A stretch of DNA of 40,878 bases from CAWHMN01 sp051001135 (GCA_051001135.1 JBPCNO010000018.1:1-40878), one strand, 5' to 3'. Positions 32,056 through 40,297 are shown, numbered from the stretch's first letter. The notes: generated by a model not told the origin, from the sequence alone. Translations and numbers: made by a program.

Positions 32056-32888
32056 TGCCATTGGACCCGGAGGTCGCGCGGTCGCTCGCGGCGCGGCTGG
32101 ACTTCTATCGCGAGCTCGGCATCTACGATTTCTATCAGCGCGGATCGCGGAGTGAGACGCCGCTGCATGCGGACGCGGAGCCGCTGGCTGACGCCGAAGG
32201 GCACGTGCATCTGCAGGAAACCGAGAGCGAGGAGAGTGCTATCGCGGCACGAAAAACATCGACAGTGACACTCCCGGCTCCGTTCGCCGCTGTATTGCAG
32301 CCTGGATCGAAGGCCGGAGCGATGATCTCCATCCGCAATGAAATCGGAGAGTGTACCCGCTGCAAGCTCTCCGCAGGCAGGAACAAGATCGTCTTCGGCG
32401 ACGGTGACGTGAACGCTCGACTGATGTTTGTGGGGGAGGGCCCGGGCGCGGACGAGGATGCTCAGGGCGTGCCATTCGTCGGACGCGCCGGGCAGTTGCT
32501 GAACAATATGATCACGGCCATGGGGCTGAAGCGGGAGCAGGTCTACATCGCGAATGTGGTGAAGTGCCGGCCGCCGCAGAACCGCGTTCCCGAACCGGAG
32601 GAAGCCCACACCTGCATGCAGTTCCTGCACCAGCAGATCGAGGTGGTGCGGCCGGAGGTGCTGGTGGCGATGGGATCGACCGCGGCGACCTATCTGCTGG
32701 CGGCCAAGGCCTCGCTGAGCTCGCTGCGCGGACGGATCCACAACTACCGCGGAACCAGGTTGATCGTCACCTATCATCCCGCCTTCCTGCTGCGCGATCC
32801 GCGCCAGAAGAAGGAGGCCTGGCGGGACCTGCAGATGGCCATGGCCGAGCTGGGGCTTAAGCCGCCAACGCGCTCGCCGCAAGAGTAG
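32055..32888 (+). CDS. Type-4 (Fe-S) uracil-DNA glycosylase
   Basis: 277 residues. A variable N-terminal part of ~95 residues precedes the UDG fold. Motif 1 is FVGEGPGADEDAQGVPFVG and motif 3 is TYHPAFLLR. Cysteines expected to bind a 4Fe-4S cluster occur in GECTRCKL, NVVKCRPPQNR and TCMQFLHQQ, the arrangement of family 4 thermostable-type UDGs. The enzyme removes uracil from DNA. The gene overlaps coaBC by one base (TAATG), and priA begins 9 bp after its stop, so it belongs to this repair/replication block. The extended N-terminus, with an acidic ETESEE cluster, is not typical of shorter relatives. Confidence 0.9.
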   Translation: MPLDPEVARSLAARLDFYRELGIYDFYQRGSRSETPLHADAEPLADAEGHVHLQETESEESAIAARKTSTVTLPAPFAAVLQPGSKAGAMISIRNEIGECTRCKLSAGRNKIVFGDGDVNARLMFVGEGPGADEDAQGVPFVGRAGQLLNNMITAMGLKREQVYIANVVKCRPPQNRVPEPEEAHTCMQFLHQQIEVVRPEVLVAMGSTAATYLLAAKASLSSLRGRIHNYRGTRLIVTYHPAFLLRDPRQKKEAWRDLQMAMAELGLKPPTRSPQE

Positions 32889-32897
32889 GCGGCGAAT

Positions 32898-35357
32898 TTG
32901 TCCGAGTTTTGTGACGTCGCCGTGCCTGTGCCGCTCGATGCGGTCTTCACCTACAGAATTTCTCCGCAAGCGCCGCCCGCAGTGGGCGGCCGCGTCATCG
33001 TGCCATTCCGCAATGAAAAACTGATCGGCATCGTGACCCGGCTGCACGATGACCCGCCGCCGGTGACGGCGAAGAGCATCGAGAGCGTGCTCGATAGCGA
33101 AGCCATCGTTGCGCCGGATCTGCTGGAGCTTGCCCGCTGGATCAGCCACTACTATCTAGCCCCCCTGGGCGAGGTATTGCGCAGCATGCTGCCGCTGGTG
33201 GCGGAGGTGCGCAAGCAGGTGCAATATCGCATCACGGAGCAGGGGCAGAAGGCGCTCTTCGAGGGAGCGGAGCAGGGAAGCACGCGGCGCACGCGACGCA
33301 CGCCGGAGGAGCAGACGGCGGAGTACGCGGTGCTGAACTATCTCTCGACGGGCGAGCCTGCGCGCCGCGCCACGCTGATGCGGGCCACCGGAGCGAACCG
33401 CGAACTGATCGACGGCATGGTGCGGAAGCACTGGATTGCGCGGGAGACCACCGCGGCCGTGCGCGATGCCCGGCGGCTGATCGAATACGCGGTGCTGGTG
33501 GAAGGCGAGCGGCTGCCCAAGCTGACCGCGAATCAGCAGGCGATCCTGGCGGAGCTTGCCGGCTCCGGCGGCACGCTCGCGGTTCCGGAGCTGCGCCGTC
33601 TAACCGTACCCGCCACCACGCTGGCGACGCTGGTGAAGCGCGGGCTGGTGCGTCTCGAAGAGCGGCCGCAAGCCTTTCATCTGTCGGGCATGCGGCACAT
33701 ACGGCACGCGCTCAATGAGGCGCAGGAAGGGGCCACCGCGAGCATTGTAGACGGGCTCGGTAGCGGAGCGTTTCGCGCCAGCCTGCTGCACGGGGTGACC
33801 GGCTCGGGCAAGACCGCCGTGTATCTGGAGATGATGCAGCGGGCGCTCGAAGCGGGGTTTTCGTCCATTCTGCTGGTGCCGGAGATCGGCCTGACACCGG
33901 CGATGGCGGCGCAACTGCACGCGGCTTTTGCGGGCGAGGTGGCGCTCTTGCACTCCGCGCTGACGCCGGAGGAGCGGGCGGAGCAGTGGCATCGCATCCG
34001 GCGTGGCGAGGCACGGGTGGTGGTGGGCACGCGCTCGGCGGTCTTCGCACCGGTGGAGCGGCTTGCGCTCATCATCGTGGATGAGGAGCACGACTCCTCC
34101 TATAAGCAGGAAGAAAATCCCCGTTACCACGCGCGCGACGTGGCGGTAATGCGGGCCAAGCTCGCGGGGGCGCTGGTGGTGCTCGGCTCGGCGACACCGT
34201 CGCTCGAATCATGGCAGAATGCGCAGCGCGGGAAGTATGCGCTGGTGGAGATGCATGAGCGGGTCAACCGGCGCCCGCTACCCGAAGTAGAACTCGTCGA
34301 TATGCGGCGGGAGTTTCAGGAGACCGGGCAGGAGCAGATCTTCGCCCGGCGGCTCGTAGCAGAGACCGAAGCGACGCTGGCGCGCGGCGAACAGGCGATC
34401 ATCCTGCTCAACCGCCGCGGCTTTTCGTTCGCCGTGCTATGCCGCGCGTGCGGCGAGAAGCTGCAATGTGAGAACTGCGCCATCGCGCTGACGCACCACA
34501 AGCCTGTGCTTTCGGACGACCCGCATGCGCATGCCGGGCAGCGGCTGGAGTGCCATTACTGCGGCTACCGGCGCACAGTGCCCAGGGTTTGCCCCAAGTG
34601 CGAGAGCGAGCACCTCTATTTTCTCGGTGCAGGCTCGCAGCAGGGCGAACAGCGGCTGGGTGAGATCTTTCCTCATGCGCGCATCGGTCGCATGGACCGC
34701 GACACGGTGCGCAGCCGGCATGACATGGAGCGACTGCTGGAGCGGCTGCATTCCGGCGAGATCAACCTGCTGGTGGGCACGCAGATGATCGCCAAGGGGC
34801 ATGACATCCACGGCGTTACCCTGGTGGGCGTCGTCGGTGCGGACTACGCGCTGGGACTACCGGACTTCCGCGCCGCCGAGCGCGTCTTTCAATTGCTGAC
34901 GCAGGTCTCAGGCCGCGCCGGACGGGGGGAGCTTCCCGGCAAGGTAGTGGTGCAGAGCTATCATCCCGACCACTACGCCATTGAACTCGCGCAGAAGCAC
35001 GACTTCCACGGCTTCGTCGCAAAGGAGCTGAAGTACCGCAAGTGGATGCACTATCCACCGTTCGGCGTGCTGGCGAACATTGTCATCCGCAGCCCGCAAC
35101 TGGAAGAGGCGGCGGGATGGGCGGCTGCGCTGGGCAAGTGGTTCTCCTCCACGCAACTGACGGGCGTGCGGGTGCTGGGACCGGCGACTGCGCCGATCAT
35201 GAAGATCAAGCGTATCTATCGGTTCCATGTGTTGCTGAAGGCGGAACGGCGGGAGGCGCTGGGCCACGCGTTGCGTGCCGCGCGGGCGCATGCGGATGCT
35301 ATCGGTATTCCGCGCGCCGCGCTGATCTATGATGTCGATCCGGTGAGCCTGATGTAG
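32898..35357 (+). CDS. priA: Primosomal helicase PriA
   Basis: 819 residues. The N-terminal 3'-end-binding domain begins FCDVAVPVPLDAVFTYRI. The helicase has Walker A LHGVTGSGKTAVYLEM, DEEH in LIIVDEEHDSSYKQ, and the GSATPSLES motif. The zinc-binding Cys pairs are in CRACGEKLQCENC and CHYCGYRR/CPKC, and the C-terminal domain has the GTQMIAKGHDIHGV and SGRAGRGELPGKV motifs. PriA restarts stalled replication forks. The start is TTG 32898. An insertion of ~80 residues (DGLG... repeats aside) separates the DNA-binding and helicase parts, as in some other phyla. Other primosome genes are not in the window. Confidence 0.95.
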   Translation: MSEFCDVAVPVPLDAVFTYRISPQAPPAVGGRVIVPFRNEKLIGIVTRLHDDPPPVTAKSIESVLDSEAIVAPDLLELARWISHYYLAPLGEVLRSMLPLVAEVRKQVQYRITEQGQKALFEGAEQGSTRRTRRTPEEQTAEYAVLNYLSTGEPARRATLMRATGANRELIDGMVRKHWIARETTAAVRDARRLIEYAVLVEGERLPKLTANQQAILAELAGSGGTLAVPELRRLTVPATTLATLVKRGLVRLEERPQAFHLSGMRHIRHALNEAQEGATASIVDGLGSGAFRASLLHGVTGSGKTAVYLEMMQRALEAGFSSILLVPEIGLTPAMAAQLHAAFAGEVALLHSALTPEERAEQWHRIRRGEARVVVGTRSAVFAPVERLALIIVDEEHDSSYKQEENPRYHARDVAVMRAKLAGALVVLGSATPSLESWQNAQRGKYALVEMHERVNRRPLPEVELVDMRREFQETGQEQIFARRLVAETEATLARGEQAIILLNRRGFSFAVLCRACGEKLQCENCAIALTHHKPVLSDDPHAHAGQRLECHYCGYRRTVPRVCPKCESEHLYFLGAGSQQGEQRLGEIFPHARIGRMDRDTVRSRHDMERLLERLHSGEINLLVGTQMIAKGHDIHGVTLVGVVGADYALGLPDFRAAERVFQLLTQVSGRAGRGELPGKVVVQSYHPDHYAIELAQKHDFHGFVAKELKYRKWMHYPPFGVLANIVIRSPQLEEAAGWAAALGKWFSSTQLTGVRVLGPATAPIMKIKRIYRFHVLLKAERREALGHALRAARAHADAIGIPRAALIYDVDPVSLM

Positions 35358-35550
35358 AGTTTCGTTCCTGCGATGACCACTCCGCATTCATCGGCGGTCC
35401 TTTCTGATAACGGAATCTATATTTGGGAAGGATGCGGAGAAACGATGAGGACGAGATTGGACCGAGAAAGGTCTGCCGTACAGTTCTTTGCATGTGCTAT
35501 GCTTGCCGCGCCCGGGCCATGTACTTCTTCTTACCTCAAGGAGGAATCTT

Positions 35551-36018
35551 ATGGGCGTCAATAGTTACATCTACAGCAAAGACGGCCTCACGCTCACAGA
35601 ACGGTTCGAGGGCTGTGTTCTCACCGCATATCGCGACCAGGTGGGAGTCTTGACGATTGGCTATGGCCACACGGGTCCCGATGTGCATGAGGGGCTCACC
35701 ATCGCGCAGGCGCAGGCGGAAGCCCTCTTAGCGAAAGACGTACAGAACGCTGCCGCCTGTGTCAATCGAGCAGTTACCATCGCGCTCACTCAGTGTGAAT
35801 TCGACGCATTGGTCGACTTCGTCTTCAACCTTGGAGCGGGAGCATTCGAGGGTTCGACGTTGCTGAAGGAACTGAACGCGAACGATATGAGCGTGGCCGC
35901 TAGCCAGTTCGAGCATTGGGACCACGCGGGCGGAGCTGTCGTGGCCGGACTGCTTCGGCGCAGACAGGCTGAGGCGCAGCTCTTCGGGGCCGGGACTTCG
36001 ACCCTCCGGAGCGCGTAG
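35551..36018 (+). CDS. GH24 lysozyme / endolysin-like muramidase
   Basis: 155 residues, the length of phage T4-type and P22-type lysozymes. The catalytic triad region is visible: Glu in TLTERFEGCVLTAYRD, Asp in YRDQVGV and Thr in LTIGYGHTGP; the barrel-closing LVDFVFNLGAGAFEGSTLL and RRRQAEAQLF follow. It cleaves peptidoglycan glycan strands. AGGAGGAATCTT precedes ATG 35551. There is no signal peptide or SAR helix, so export would need a pore. A two-TM protein starts 35 bp downstream, reminiscent of a holin-endolysin pair. Other phage genes are absent, so a phage-remnant origin is possible but a domesticated role is equally likely. Confidence 0.87.
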   Translation: MGVNSYIYSKDGLTLTERFEGCVLTAYRDQVGVLTIGYGHTGPDVHEGLTIAQAQAEALLAKDVQNAAACVNRAVTIALTQCEFDALVDFVFNLGAGAFEGSTLLKELNANDMSVAASQFEHWDHAGGAVVAGLLRRRQAEAQLFGAGTSTLRSA

Positions 36019-36053
36019 GCGAGCTTCCACTTCAGAGAGAACACCGGAGAAAC

Positions 36054-36518
36054 ATGCCGATGGCCAGCATGAGCGATGGAGAACAGGATCCGATCTTTGC
36101 ACGTCTGGAAGATCAGATTACCTGGTACGACTGCAAAAGCCGGTCCGCGCACAACTCATATAAGCGGATGAAGATCCTGGAAATCTTCGCGGCGGCAGTC
36201 ATCCCGTTTCTTGCCGGCTTTCACTTCGCCCACGTCATGCTTCTGACCGGAGGACTGGGCGTACTGATCACGATTCTTGAAGGCATTCTGCACCTGAACC
36301 AGTATCAGCAGAACTGGACGAACTATCGCTCGACGTGCGAAGCGCTTCGGCACGAGAAGTATGTCTATCTAGCTAAGGCGGCGATGTATGGGAGCGCACC
36401 CGATCCGCATGCGCTGCTGGCCGAGCGCGTCGAGTCGCTGGTTTCTCAAGAGCATGCGCAGTGGGCCTCTGTGCAGCAACAGCAAGTGAAGGTGGCTGGC
36501 AGCCCTGCGAACGCCTGA
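36054..36518 (+). CDS. DUF4231/SLATT-like two-TM protein
   Basis: 154 residues. Two adjacent TM helices at residues ~41-60 (MKILEIFAAAVIPFLAGFHF) and ~63-84 (VMLLTGGLGVLITILEGILH) are followed by the family signature NWTNYRSTCEALRHEKYVYL and a helical tail (ALLAERVESLVSQEHAQWAS). DUF4231 belongs to the SLATT set of membrane effectors, proposed to form pores in CBASS- and TIR-linked conflict systems (established family knowledge). GGAG lies five bases before the ATG. It is cotranscribed with the lysozyme and convergent with a TIR gene; a 7-bp inverted repeat (36537-36564) sits between them. Confidence 0.82.
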   Translation: MPMASMSDGEQDPIFARLEDQITWYDCKSRSAHNSYKRMKILEIFAAAVIPFLAGFHFAHVMLLTGGLGVLITILEGILHLNQYQQNWTNYRSTCEALRHEKYVYLAKAAMYGSAPDPHALLAERVESLVSQEHAQWASVQQQQVKVAGSPANA

Positions 36519-36536
36519 GGTGCTCAGGGGGAAGTT

Positions 36537-36564
36537 CGCCGGCAGCCGGAAACGGAAGCCGGCG
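36537..36564. terminator. Inverted repeat between convergent genes
   Basis: CGCCGGC (36537-36543) and GCCGGCG (36558-36564) flank a 14-nt spacer, between the stops of the SLATT gene and the TIR C-terminal frame. No U run follows on either strand, so this is only a weak bidirectional terminator candidate. Confidence 0.35.
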
Positions 36565-36565
36565 G

Positions 36566-36997
36566 CTACTGGCCGGATGCCCGGGTAAACTCAAACTCCC
36601 GCTGGGTCCCACGCCTCCCGGGGAATGTATTGACGATGTTCACCTTGAGCCGGTCTCCATCGGGAGCGACGGTTACGGTGGCCACCCGTCCCTTTTCCTG
36701 CCCGGCGCTATCGTTGAGAAATGTCCAGGTGGCTGTAGCTTTGCCGCTCTCAGACTTCGCCTGCTGCGCACCCCAATCGCAGTTTGCAGGCCGGCACAGT
36801 CCCCACGCACGCATGGAAAGCTGGTTGCCGGTCGCGGAGATAGTCACCTGCGCCAGGCCGTTGCGTTGGAGTGTCGCGGGGTTGGTCCAGGTGCCGTTGA
36901 GCGGATCCGGGGATTTCGCCGAACTGCGGAGTACCAGCAGCACCGTCGCCACAGCCAACAGAACGACCACAGCGGAGATACCGGCGATCAGCGGCAT
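36566..36997 (-). pseudogene. C-terminal TM plus outer domain, out of frame with the TIR gene
   Basis: This stretch begins at MPLIAGISAVVVLLAVATVL, a TM helix, and continues with an outer domain having GTWTNPATLQRNGLAQVTIS, GLCRPANCDWG and VATVTVAPDGDRLKVN. The 'C-x4-CDWG' lipocalin-like pattern occurs at the C-terminus of other bacterial signalling proteins. No Shine-Dalgarno precedes the internal ATG. The frame upstream (PQTVAPVKKSSR) is open back to a run of five G on the plus strand (37032-37036). Removing one base there would join it to the TIR frame to give a single protein of 336 residues. Confidence 0.7.
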
Positions 36998-37577
36998 CCT
37001 CGAAGACTTCTTGACCGGCGCTACCGTTTGCGGGGGAAGGGTGCGGAGGCGGCAGTTGCACCGGAACGTTGGCGTGCACCGGCTGATTGTCTGTCAACGC
37101 TGAATCCGGAGCGGTCGTTACATAGGATTGCAGTGCCTGGGTCAGTAGCTGCACGTCGGAGTTCCAGCGCGCATGGGTGATCTCAACGCTATTGCGCCAC
37201 GCAAGATCCTTGAGGTTGTCGGGCAACTGTTCCGGACGCGGAACCCGCGCTTCGTGCACCAGCACAGGAATCACCGGGATATTGCGGGCGAGGGCGGCGG
37301 CAACTTCAATGCGCACAAAGTCGTTCGGGTCGTCGAGCCGTCGCTGGCCTGAGCTGTTGGTGATATTCGTCCAACTCGGGCCGATCATGGCGAGCAGCAC
37401 GCCGCAACTGGAGACGTGGTCCTCGATAGCCTTGCGGAAATCCATTCCGGGATGGATGCCTGCCACGTCCATGAACACGCAGTCCTGGCCGAATGCCCGC
37501 GTCAGGTCATCGAAGAGCCTACCCGCCTCGCCCTCCGAGTCATCCCGGCGATAGCTGACAAAAATCGCGCCTCCCAT
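36750..37577 (-). CDS. TIR-domain protein (TIR2-type), frameshifted after the linker
   Basis: As written, ~275 residues. The TIR domain (residues ~1-150) starts MGGAIFVSYRRDDSEGEAGR and has the QDCVFMDVAGIHPGMDF loop, GVLLAMIGPSW and a NDFVRIEVAAAL helix whose Glu-91 lines up by eye with the catalytic Glu of NAD+-cleaving TIRs (SARM1 E642 in WVHKEIVTAL). A Pro-rich linker (VQLPPPHPSP) follows. Beyond ~residue 180 the sequence turns nonsense-like, because a one-base excess in a 5-G run shifts frame away from the TM/outer domain at 36566-36997. GGAG precedes ATG 37577 by ~8 bases; the frame open upstream to 37757 is not credible. It may be a decoy/sensor, but its output is unknown. Confidence 0.82.
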   Translation of the reverse strand: MGGAIFVSYRRDDSEGEAGRLFDDLTRAFGQDCVFMDVAGIHPGMDFRKAIEDHVSSCGVLLAMIGPSWTNITNSSGQRRLDDPNDFVRIEVAAALARNIPVIPVLVHEARVPRPEQLPDNLKDLAWRNSVEITHARWNSDVQLLTQALQSYVTTAPDSALTDNQPVHANVPVQLPPPHPSPANGSAGQEVFEDAADRRYLRCGRSVGCGDGAAGTPQFGEIPGSAQRHLDQPRDTPTQRPGAGDYLRDRQPAFHACVGTVPACKLRLGCAAGEV

Positions 37578-38019
37578 GCATTCTTCTCCGGCAAATGGCA
37601 GTGAAGAAGACGAGCCATTCACGCACACAGGATAGGCAGCGGCTCCGGTTTCGGCAATGGCGAACTCGAACGTCAGTTCAAATTTCTGCAAGTTCTCGAA
37701 GCCGGAGTAGACGGCTAAGCGATCGTTTCGGACAGTGATTCCCAAGCAACAACGCAAGACGACGAGCCTTCACTCGCGTCGACCCGCCTTGACTACCCCG
37801 CTTTCTGAGCCCCGTCGGATTGAATAGCGGATACGATCCCGGACGCGGTGCTCGCCTTGATCCTCGCGATGGTACAAGGATCAGAGTCTCATTGAAGCTC
37901 GGCCAAGTGCCGGAGTACACTCTGCTCTGCGGTTTCCGGGGAGATCGGGATTATCTGAATTCCTGGAACTTGTATTTCCTCCGTTTCGGGCCCATGTCCC
38001 ACCTTTCAGGAGGTCTGCT
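37578..38019. other. 442-bp divergent spacer between the two TIR genes
   Basis: No gene is convincing here. The plus-strand frame leading into the second TIR domain is open from ~37860 but has no ATG, GTG or TTG until inside the domain. Minus-strand frames do not resemble a family. The spacer should hold both TIR promoters, though I could not define -35/-10 pairs with confidence. Confidence 0.4.
38008..38013 (+). promoter_or_regulatory. Shine-Dalgarno AGGAGG deciding a CTG start
   Basis: AGGAGG at 38008-38013, spacer TCTGCT, then CTG at 38020. Spacing of six bases is ideal, and the encoded (M)RSIFINYRR is the expected TIR beginning. Confidence 0.6.
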
Positions 38020-38793
38020 CTGCGCTCCATATTCATCAATTATCGGCGGACCGATTCGGAGGGTGAAGCTGGCCGCCTGTTTGACGAACTCACATTGCGT
38101 TTCAGCGACCAGTCTGTATTTATGGATGTGGCAGGAATCCAGCCGGGACGGGATTTCCGCAAGGCGATCGACCAGAGTGTGGCTACTTGCAGCGTTCTGC
38201 TGGCGATTATCGGGCCGGAGTGGCTGGAGTGGAAGGATGCTCTGGGGCACCGGCGTCTGGAAGATGCGAACGACTTCGTGCGGATCGAGCTGGCGTCGGC
38301 GCTCCGGCGCGATATCCCCTTGGTACCAGTGCTGATTCGGGGCGCCAAGATGCCGCACGTCGAGCAGCTTCCAGATGATTTGAAGGAATTAGTTTACAGA
38401 AACGCGGTGGAACTGAGTCATGCGCGCTGGAAGTCGGACGTACAGGTGCTGATTCAGGCGCTCCGTCCCTATTTGGACGTGTCCAGCGAGGATCGCTCTG
38501 CGGAGCACTCCGCTCCGGGAGAGAAGGAGACAAGTCGCGCGGACGAGGAAGTTTCCGCGAGCTCATCTGCCAATCGCACTCCCGAGGTTGCGCCGGTTGG
38601 TTCGACCATTGAGGCGCAGACGATTGAGCGCGTCAGCAAGGAGCTGGCGGCATATATTGGGCCGATATCGGAGGTCGTAGTCAAACGGGCGGCGAAGCGG
38701 TGTTCCTCGGCGAAGGAACTGTATGGGATGGTGGCGGGGGAGATCAAGACCGAGGCGGACCGTTCGAAGTTCTTGAGATTATGCCGAAACTAA
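38020..38793 (+). CDS. TIR-domain protein with C-terminal helical module; apparent CTG start
   Basis: About 257 residues if CTG 38020 is the start. The TIR domain (RSIFINYRRTDSEGEAGR, SVFMDVAGIQPGRDF, CSVLLAIIGPEW, NDFVRIELASAL with the candidate catalytic Glu-90) is a clear paralogue of the frameshifted TIR protein opposite. After a Ser/Glu-rich linker (residues ~155-190) comes a C-terminal module, ELAAYIGPISEVVVKRAAKR followed by ELYGMVAGEIKTEADRSKFL. It resembles helical modules at the C-termini of Ser/Thr kinases and other signalling proteins. The first usual start is TTG 38095, which would delete the first strand of the TIR domain. No TM is present. Confidence 0.8.
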   Translation: MRSIFINYRRTDSEGEAGRLFDELTLRFSDQSVFMDVAGIQPGRDFRKAIDQSVATCSVLLAIIGPEWLEWKDALGHRRLEDANDFVRIELASALRRDIPLVPVLIRGAKMPHVEQLPDDLKELVYRNAVELSHARWKSDVQVLIQALRPYLDVSSEDRSAEHSAPGEKETSRADEEVSASSSANRTPEVAPVGSTIEAQTIERVSKELAAYIGPISEVVVKRAAKRCSSAKELYGMVAGEIKTEADRSKFLRLCRN

Positions 38794-38900
38794 GCTGTTC
38801 GTGTCTCTCGCGTCAGAAGGAGATAGTCCCGCACTGCTGACCGCCGAGGCCTTGCTTCGACGCCCTGCTTCAATGTCGAACGGCTTTCAAAGGCTCCCGG

Positions 38901-39170
38901 CTAGTCGATGACGTGCAACTCTTTGCCGGGCTTGAAGCGGACAGCGCGTCCCGGAGCGATGGTGACCTCAGCGCCGGTCCGGGGATTTCTGCCGATGCCG
39001 GTCTTGCGGGGGCGCACGTTGAAGACGCCGAACCCGCGCAGTTCGATGCGGTCGCCGGCGGTGAGCGCCTTCTTCAGACCCTCGAAGACGGTGTCCACGG
39101 CTGCCTCCGCTTTGGTGCGAGGTAGTCCCGTCCGCTCGATGACCTGATGCACGATATCCTGCTTGATCAA
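38901..39170 (-). CDS. HU-family DNA-binding protein
   Basis: 89 residues, the usual HU size. It matches HU/IHF in MIKQDIVHQVIERTGLPRTK, LRGFGVFNVRPRKTGIGRNP and the C-terminal VTIAPGRAVRFKPGKELHV; the DNA-bending arm with the conserved RNPRTG lies at ~residues 61-66. HU compacts and bends DNA and helps regulatory complexes. It lies 107 bp after the TIR gene on the opposite strand and is divergent from dcd. Confidence 0.92.
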   Translation of the reverse strand: MIKQDIVHQVIERTGLPRTKAEAAVDTVFEGLKKALTAGDRIELRGFGVFNVRPRKTGIGRNPRTGAEVTIAPGRAVRFKPGKELHVID

Positions 39171-39358
39171 GGCTCACTCCTCAAGAACTGAGATGGTTTC
39201 ACTGCCTGCCCGGTCGCCCTGCAATCAGCGGCTCCAGCATTGCTATGTCGATGCGCGTTCTTTAAGATGCAATTTTCTGACCGCAATCCATTCTAGAAGT
39301 GTCTTGGACGCCGATGCAGGAAAGTTTTGTGTCGCTCGCCGTCCGGACGAGGAGAGGC

Positions 39359-39913
39359 ATGGCAATCAAGAGCGATCGTTGGATTCGCGAGCAGGCGCTG
39401 GATCACGGGATGATTCAGCCCTTCAGCGAAAAGCAGGTGCGGGAGGGGGTCATCTCCTACGGGCTGTCCTCCTACGGCTATGATCTTCGGGTCTCCGACG
39501 AATTCAAGATCTTCACCAACGTCAACAGCGCGATCATCGATCCGAAGAACTTCGACGAGCGGTCCTTCGTCACCGTGAACGCAGCATCGGTCATCGTTCC
39601 GCCCAATTCATTTGCCCTGGCGCGATCGATCGAGTACTTCAAAATCCCGCGGGATGTCTTGACCATCTGCGTGGGCAAGTCCACCTACGCGCGCTGCGGG
39701 ATCATCGTGAACGTGACTCCCTTCGAGCCGGAGTGGGAGGGATTCGTCACGCTCGAGATCTCGAACACCACCCCGCTGCCCGCGAAGATCTACGCCAACG
39801 AGGGTCTGTGCCAGATTTTGTTCTTCCAATCGGACGAGGTTTGCGAAATCAGCTATGCGGATCGCCGGGGCAAGTATCAAAAGCAGCAGGGAATCGTTCT
39901 GCCCATGCTTTGA
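39359..39913 (+). CDS. dcd: dCTP deaminase
   Basis: 184 residues. It shows MAIKSDRWIREQALDHGMIQ, VISYGLSSYGYDLRVSDEF, FALARSIEYFKIPRDVLTIC, GKSTYARCGIIVNVTPFEPE with the catalytic Glu, and the ending KYQKQQGIVLPML, all characteristic of Dcd. The enzyme makes dUTP for dTMP synthesis. The start is ATG 39359 with GAGGAGAGG upstream; the longer in-frame start at 39299 would add 20 residues without family support. A Dcd/Dut-bifunctional type cannot be excluded from sequence. It is probably a single-gene transcript. Confidence 0.93.
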   Translation: MAIKSDRWIREQALDHGMIQPFSEKQVREGVISYGLSSYGYDLRVSDEFKIFTNVNSAIIDPKNFDERSFVTVNAASVIVPPNSFALARSIEYFKIPRDVLTICVGKSTYARCGIIVNVTPFEPEWEGFVTLEISNTTPLPAKIYANEGLCQILFFQSDEVCEISYADRRGKYQKQQGIVLPML

Positions 39914-40297
39914 TTGAGCGCAGACCCCAGCGGGCAGACTGGCGCCGGGCGATCGTGAGTACCGGCGAATCCATTTTGGACGTATATCCCCCGATTTGGG
40001 TACTCAAGTTACTTGCACAGGTGACCCAGGTGTGCGAAGGTAACACAAGAAACAACGCAGATCTGGGGAACGGGGCAGCGTAGGATGGAATTCCCATCCT
40101 ACGAGGCCCCTCTTTTTTTGGCCCGGGTGTCGCCGGGAATGTCAGCCGCGATACATGCGCTCGGCCGGTTCCTTGCATCTTATTCGGTGCGTAGGTAACT
40201 CCATGAAGCGGCGCGTGTTAAGCGCAGGAATAAATGGATGTGGCCAGATGCAAATTTGCGGTAGGGGCGGACGATCCGTCGGGGAGACAAGAAGAGT
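39914..40297. other. Dcd-SYLF intergenic region
   Basis: This 384-bp gap has the hairpin at 40079-40103 and no credible gene; the minus-strand frame at 40180-40737 is a shadow of the SYLF gene. The stretch around 39995-40060 is relatively AT-rich and could hold a small RNA or promoter, but nothing is defined. Confidence 0.45.
40079..40119 (+). terminator. Hairpin plus T-run after dcd
   Basis: Perfect 10-bp arms CGTAGGATGG (40079-40088) and CCATCCTACG (40094-40103) enclose AATTC. A T7 run (40113-40119) follows after nine bases, further than in a canonical intrinsic terminator, so the efficiency is doubtful. It lies 166 bp after the dcd stop. Confidence 0.5.

Noticed and set aside
31461..33149. 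Minus-strand 562-codon open frame
   Set aside because: Shadow of coaBC, the UDG gene and priA; no domain.
37578..37757. N-terminal extension of the first TIR protein to 37757
   Set aside because: No family support; GGAG plus ATG at 37577 gives the standard TIR beginning GGAIFVSYRR.
37678..37920. Small minus-strand 80-codon frame between the TIR genes
   Set aside because: Basic low-complexity composition and no ribosome site or domain.
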